Assembly (NCBI GenBank): GCA_031266635.1
Contig: JAISAN010000052.1
Coordinates: forward strand, 1-16,977
Length of the DNA: 16,977 bases
Source of the DNA: Treponema sp.
Lineage (GTDB): Bacteria > Spirochaetota > Spirochaetia > Treponematales > Breznakiellaceae
Direction: 5' to 3'
Positions 13,433-16,977 of this stretch are shown one piece after another (within the stretch, counting starts at the first letter, position 1; each line of letters starts with the position of its first letter). The position numbers and the translations under genes were made by a program. The notes beneath the pieces are model-generated. The model was given only the letters and a program-made list of their open reading frames with translations, searched no databases and was not told where the DNA came from.

Positions 13433-14755
13433 TCATCCTCCGGCGATTATCCCCCGCCGGATTTTTTCGCCGATGATCCGCTCCGCCGCTTCCCGGAGCC
13501 GTTCCCTGGGCAGGCTGCCGTTCCCCAGCGCCGTGAGCAATGCCCGGTGGGTCCGCCGGATATTTCCCGGCCAGACAATTACCATGTCCGCCCCGGCGGC
13601 CAGGGATCTGAGCGCCGCGGCTTCGGGGGAAAGGCCGGCGGCTGAGGCGGCGGCCATGGAAAAATCATCGGCAATTACTAGGCCGGTAAAACCCAGTTCC
13701 CCCCGGAGCCAGTCCCCGATGACCGCCGCCGAAAGGCTTGCGATATTTTCCCCGTCCCGGGCGGGAACCCTGCTATGGGATACCATGAGCGCGGAAACCA
13801 TACCGGCCCGGATCAAATTCGCAAAGGGGCGGGTCAGGACGGCGAGGCTTTCCCGGTCTCCCGCCAGGGTCGAAGGGGCCAGGTGGGGGTCGAGCCCCGC
13901 AGTACCGGGAAAATGCTTTACCGCGCAGCCGATTCCCCCTGCCGCCATACCCCGGATAAAAGCCGCCGCCGCCGCTTCCACAAAAACAACATCGTCCCCA
14001 TAGGAACGATCTTCCAGAAAGGCCCGGTTCCCAGGGGTCAGGGGTTCCGCCAGGGGGGCAAGGTTCAGCGTAATCCCCAGGTCCCGGATCTCCTGAGCGG
14101 AACGGCGGGCGTCTTCTTCCACCAGGGCCAGGGCCGTTTCCCTGCCCTGTTCACGGGCCAGTTCCCCGTAAGCGCCCGCCGCCGGAAGCCGGGCCACACC
14201 GGGACCGAAGCGGAACACCGCCCCCCCTTCGTGGTCAACGGCGATCAGGGGCGGGATGGGTACCGCTTCGGCGGCTTCGCCTGTTTCCGGCGCGGCGTTG
14301 TTTTCCACGGCGGCGGGATCGTGGGGCAGGCCGGACGCGGCGGCAACAAGGGCGGTACATTCGGCAAGGAAAGCCCGGACATGGTCTTTCTCCGCGTTAA
14401 GGTTATAGCGGAACAGCAGAATGCCGCCGGGGGGACATTCCTCAAGAATGGCCCGCATATCCGCGCCCAGCGGCCCGCTGCCGTCAATGCCGCCGCATAT
14501 CACCTGGGCGGCCAGGAGCCGATCATCCAGGGACGCGGCGATCCGGGCGGCCTTCAGGCGGTTTGCCGCCTCGTACCGCTTCCCGGCAGAATCTTCCCCG
14601 GCGGGCCGCGCCGCATCCGCCGCCGATACCGCTTTCACCACCGGCATCGATCCCGCCGGTCCCTCCGCCGCGCCGGCCGGAACAGGGCCGCCGGCCCGCG
14701 CGGTACAGGCGCAAAAAACAAGGGGGAGGGCAACTCTGAAACAACGGCGAAGCAT
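13433..14755 (-). CDS. Secreted GH3 beta-N-acetylhexosaminidase-like enzyme (NagZ-like)
   Basis: The product is 440 residues. Residues 1-22 are a signal peptide (VALPLVFCACTARA), followed by an Ala/Gly-rich segment to about 60. The GH3 barrel shows IAVDHEGGAVFRF (171-183), RSYGDD (250-255), AVKHFPG (278-284), D-P-H (289-291), MVSHSRVPA (324-332) and FTGLVIADDFSM (356-367), which contains the nucleophile Asp. The D-x-H dyad after KHFPG is the acid/base signature of NagZ-type hexosaminidases; the usual His of PGHG is Thr. An Ala/Pro/Glu-rich insert (143-167) interrupts the barrel. It likely cleaves N-acetylglucosamine-containing muropeptides or glycans in the envelope; the signal peptide makes it unlike cytoplasmic NagZ of enterobacteria. 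No ribosome site is evident before the ATG at 14755. Confidence 0.88.
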   Translation of the reverse strand: MLRRCFRVALPLVFCACTARAGGPVPAGAAEGPAGSMPVVKAVSAADAARPAGEDSAGKRYEAANRLKAARIAASLDDRLLAAQVICGGIDGSGPLGADMRAILEECPPGGILLFRYNLNAEKDHVRAFLAECTALVAAASGLPHDPAAVENNAAPETGEAAEAVPIPPLIAVDHEGGAVFRFGPGVARLPAAGAYGELAREQGRETALALVEEDARRSAQEIRDLGITLNLAPLAEPLTPGNRAFLEDRSYGDDVVFVEAAAAAFIRGMAAGGIGCAVKHFPGTAGLDPHLAPSTLAGDRESLAVLTRPFANLIRAGMVSALMVSHSRVPARDGENIASLSAAVIGDWLRGELGFTGLVIADDFSMAAASAAGLSPEAAALRSLAAGADMVIVWPGNIRRTHRALLTALGNGSLPRERLREAAERIIGEKIRRGIIAGG

Positions 14756-14815
14756 ACAGCACTATAGCGGGATGTTTCATAAGTTCCAACCGGCCAAACT
14801 TCGTGATTTGCGTAT

Positions 14816-14845
14816 AGCCGGGTTTGAAACCGGCTCACTTTTTTT
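14816..14845 (+). terminator. Hairpin plus T-run in the leader of the NFACT gene
   Basis: AGCCGG (14816-14821) and CCGGCT (14830-14835) form a stem, and a run of seven Ts follows at 14839-14845. No plus-strand gene lies directly upstream, so a normal terminator role is odd. It could be an attenuator in the 5' leader of the gene starting at 14880, or a stop for antisense transcription. Confidence 0.3.
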
Positions 14846-14879
14846 GCGCCAATCCGGTAAGATGAACGGCGGAGGAACC

Positions 14880-16301
14880 ATGTCCCTGAACTGGCCTGAA
14901 ATCAACCTGATCCTTTCGGAGCTTGAACTTCCGGGCTGCCAGATACAGAAGGCGGTACAGAGCGCCTATGACGTCATCGGCCTCAAGGTTCACGGCAGGG
15001 GGCGGACCCGGCAGCTCCTTGTCTGTTTAAGCCCCGGCGCGTGCCGCTTCCACGAAACATTCCGCCCCTTTCCCAAGACCGGCAAACCCCTGCGGTTCGC
15101 CGAATTCCTCAATTCCCGGATTGTCAACGGCTGGATAACCGAGGCGGAGCAATTGGGGGACAACCGCGTCATCCGGCTCCTGGTGCGGCAGGGAAGCCGC
15201 CAGTACCGGCTCTACCTGCGGCTCTGGTCAAACGCGGCAAACTTCATCGTAACCGATGAGGACGGCGCAATTCTTGACGCCATGCGGCGGCTTCCCAAAC
15301 GGGGAGAAACCACCGGGGGCCGGTACCGGCCGGGAGATACGCCCCCCCAGCCGGGGCCGCCGCGAGAATATGCCCTTCGGGACCTGCCGGGGGAAAAATC
15401 GTTCAACGAAAAGATCGACGACTGGTACGCGGAACACGGGGGGGCCCTGTCCCTGGATAAACTACGGGAACAGGCCCGCCGGAACTTTGAGGGCAGCATG
15501 GGGCGGCTTGCCGCGTCGCTGGAAAAACTTAAGGTTCGGGAAGCGGAATTTATCAACGCGGACCGCCTTCGGGAATACGGAGACATCATCCTCGCCAACG
15601 CCGGATCGATTAAGGCCGGGGATCAATGGTTCGAGGGGGATAATTTCTACGGCGGGGGGACCATACGGATCCGGCTGGACCCGGAAAAAAGCCCCGCCGC
15701 CCAGGCGGAAACCTATTACGGCCAGTACCGGAAGGCGAAGACCGGGCTGGCGGGAATCCGCGAAGACATCGACGCGGGGGAACAGGAACTGGTGCGGCTG
15801 GAAAAAAATCTCGCCGCCCTCCTTGAAGAAACCAACCCGCTGGTCCTGCAAAAACTCCTCAGAACCGGGGTCCCGAAAAGCGGCGGAACCGGCGGCGCGG
15901 CGGCCAAAAAACGGCCGGGCCTTTCCTTCAGCCGGAACGGCTGGCTCATCATCGTGGGAAGGGACGCGGCGGAAAACGACGAACTGCTCCGGCGGCACGT
16001 CAAGGGAAACGACCTCTGGCTCCATGCCCGCGACTTTCCCGGTTCCTACGTCTTCATCAAACAGCGGCCGGGTAAAACCGTGCCCCTGGACATACTCCTT
16101 GACGCGGGAAACCTGGCGATCTTCTATTCCAAAGGGCGGAACAACGGCGAAGGCGATCTTTTTTACACCCCCGCCAAATACCTCCGCCGGGCCAGGAACG
16201 GCCCCAAAGGCCTGGTCCTGCCCACCCAGGAAAAAAACCTCCATATCAAGGTCGAAGAGAAACGGCTCAGAGAGCTGGAGAACTGCCGGATAGAAAAATA
16301 A
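14880..16301 (+). CDS. NFACT/RqcH (Rqc2-FbpA) family protein, shortened
   Basis: The product is 473 residues from the ATG at 14880, preceded by GGAGG four bases away; an ATG at 14862 is possible. The NFACT-N start NWPEINLILSELELPGCQIQKAVQSAYDVIGLKVH is clear. A coiled coil runs from about 193 to 225 and from 283 to 318. NFACT-R is at about 350-460 with NDLWLHARDFPGSYVFI (377-393). RqcH-type members bind the large ribosomal subunit with peptidyl-tRNA and add alanine tails to stalled chains. Two features are odd. The segment GRYRPGDTPPQPGPPREY leads straight to the coiled coil, so the helix-hairpin-helix domain of longer members (about 570 residues) seems absent. The tRNA-binding DR motif reads NR (Asn95-Arg96 in EQLGDNRVIRL). 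The large N-terminal extension of the open frame overlaps the GH3 gene and is a shadow. Confidence 0.88.
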   Translation: MSLNWPEINLILSELELPGCQIQKAVQSAYDVIGLKVHGRGRTRQLLVCLSPGACRFHETFRPFPKTGKPLRFAEFLNSRIVNGWITEAEQLGDNRVIRLLVRQGSRQYRLYLRLWSNAANFIVTDEDGAILDAMRRLPKRGETTGGRYRPGDTPPQPGPPREYALRDLPGEKSFNEKIDDWYAEHGGALSLDKLREQARRNFEGSMGRLAASLEKLKVREAEFINADRLREYGDIILANAGSIKAGDQWFEGDNFYGGGTIRIRLDPEKSPAAQAETYYGQYRKAKTGLAGIREDIDAGEQELVRLEKNLAALLEETNPLVLQKLLRTGVPKSGGTGGAAAKKRPGLSFSRNGWLIIVGRDAAENDELLRRHVKGNDLWLHARDFPGSYVFIKQRPGKTVPLDILLDAGNLAIFYSKGRNNGEGDLFYTPAKYLRRARNGPKGLVLPTQEKNLHIKVEEKRLRELENCRIEK

Positions 16302-16339
16302 TTCTTGCATACCGCGGGCCGGGAGCCTAGACTTATTCT

Positions 16340-16977
16340 ATGGAGGAAACGATTTTAATCGCGGAAAAAGTCCGCTCTCCCATGGTGGGAGGAATGTTTT
16401 ATCCTGAAGATGATACCGAAGCCCGGGCCCGGATTTCCGGTTTCGGGGTGAAACGGAAAACCGGCGGCCACGCCGGGGCGATTGTCGCGCCCCACGGCGC
16501 CTGGGATATTTCGGGGAAAATCGCGGGAGACGCATTTTTCGCCGCGGGCGGCCGGTTCAGCCCCGGCGGCGGCGCCGGAGTTTCCCGGGTGGTGGCGCTG
16601 GGGCCCATCCACGGCGCCGTCGGACCCGGCGTCTTTCTTTCCGATTCCGATTATTTTGAAACGCCCCTGGGCAGACTCCCGGTCGACCTGCGCATGGGCG
16701 ATGAAATCCTCTCCCGCGATTCCCGCTTTGAACTGAACGACATTCCCCACCTGCGGGAACATTCCCTTGAGGTACTGCTCCCCTTCATCAAATATTGTTT
16801 TCCCGAAACCTCAATCGTTCCCATCCTCATGGGCGGCTCACAGCCCGCCCTGATCTCCGCGCTGGCCGCGGTACTGCGCACGGTTTTTGAACCCCTCATG
16901 AGCGATACCCTCCTGGTGGTCTCCTGTAACCTGTCGGTGAACAACGACGCGGGCCGTGCCAAAACCCAGGCGGAAGC
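16340..16977 (+). CDS. amrB: AmmeMemoRadiSam system protein B (Memo-like), partial
   Basis: 212 residues are visible and the frame runs off the right edge. An in-frame TAG at 16328 shows that 16340 is the first possible ATG. The Memo fold is shown by VRSPMVGGMFYP (11-21), AIVAPHGAWDISG (47-59, His52 replacing the PHAG motif), VALGPIHGA (85-93, His91), GVFLSDSDYFETPLG, and HLREHSLEVLLPFI (137-150, His141). The metal-site His residues of the family are kept. The segment equal to SxDLSH reads SCNLSV (195-200), so that Asp and His are changed. In the AmmeMemoRadiSam system, AmrB works with AmrA and a radical-SAM AmrS; those genes are not in view. No strong ribosome site is present. Confidence 0.88.
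   Translation, partial: MEETILIAEKVRSPMVGGMFYPEDDTEARARISGFGVKRKTGGHAGAIVAPHGAWDISGKIAGDAFFAAGGRFSPGGGAGVSRVVALGPIHGAVGPGVFLSDSDYFETPLGRLPVDLRMGDEILSRDSRFELNDIPHLREHSLEVLLPFIKYCFPETSIVPILMGGSQPALISALAAVLRTVFEPLMSDTLLVVSCNLSVNNDAGRAKTQAE

Noticed and set aside
13775..14767. 330-codon plus-strand open frame opposite the GH3 gene
   Set aside because: It is a shadow in GC-rich DNA; the minus-strand frame carries all GH3 motifs and a signal peptide.
15256..16293. 345-codon plus-strand frame inside the NFACT gene
   Set aside because: It is a low-complexity Arg/Thr/Ser-rich translation in an alternative frame of a well-supported gene.

Overview
The window reads as spirochaete chromosome, most likely a GC-richer Treponema (termite-gut or oral type). 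Reasons: spirochaete-style lipoproteins with relaxed lipoboxes, a domain matching the treponemal Tp34/P19 iron-binding lipoprotein, a treponeme-like FGE-fold lipoprotein, and long integron-type attC sites of the kind reported for chromosomal integrons in Treponema. The genus is inferred from protein content; no rRNA or tRNA gene is present to confirm it.

Region 1 (1-5512) is an AT-rich accessory segment. It holds the tail of a DUF1963/YwqG-like gene, an attC-like site (284-466), a peptidase E-like (S51) gene, and a second related attC-like site (1144-1314). This looks like part of a gene-cassette array with one complete cassette (459-1308). A GC-rich reverse-strand gene follows, encoding a lipoprotein that fuses a CsgG/LpoB-like domain to a P19/Tp34-like domain. 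Next come a collapsed attC core (3031-3050), a papain-fold C39-like lipoprotein protease, a run of three strong hairpins (3830-3935), a small beta-barrel-like protein, and a SAM methyltransferase with its own near-consensus promoter. No integrase lies in the window.

Region 2 (5551-11740) is GC-rich. Two paralogous exported FKBP-type prolyl isomerases and a secreted metallo-beta-lactamase-fold hydrolase run on the minus strand, divergent from a 12-helix MFS transporter. Then come a minus-strand FGE-fold lipoprotein whose C-terminus looks like a diversity-generating-retroelement (DGR) variable region, a divergent XRE regulator, and a DUF554 membrane protein.

Region 3 (11807-16977) is GC-rich, core-like chromosome: a divergent PAP2-like protein, an RluA-type pseudouridine synthase in an apparent operon with a secreted NagZ-like GH3 glycosidase, a shortened NFACT/RqcH-family protein with an altered DR motif, and the start of an AmmeMemoRadiSam system protein B (Memo-like) gene cut by the window edge.

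The best leads are the covarying attC-like cassette system with its shared downstream leader, the CsgG-P19/Tp34 fusion, the DGR-like variable C-terminus, the triple hairpin block, and the cryptic PAP2 motifs.
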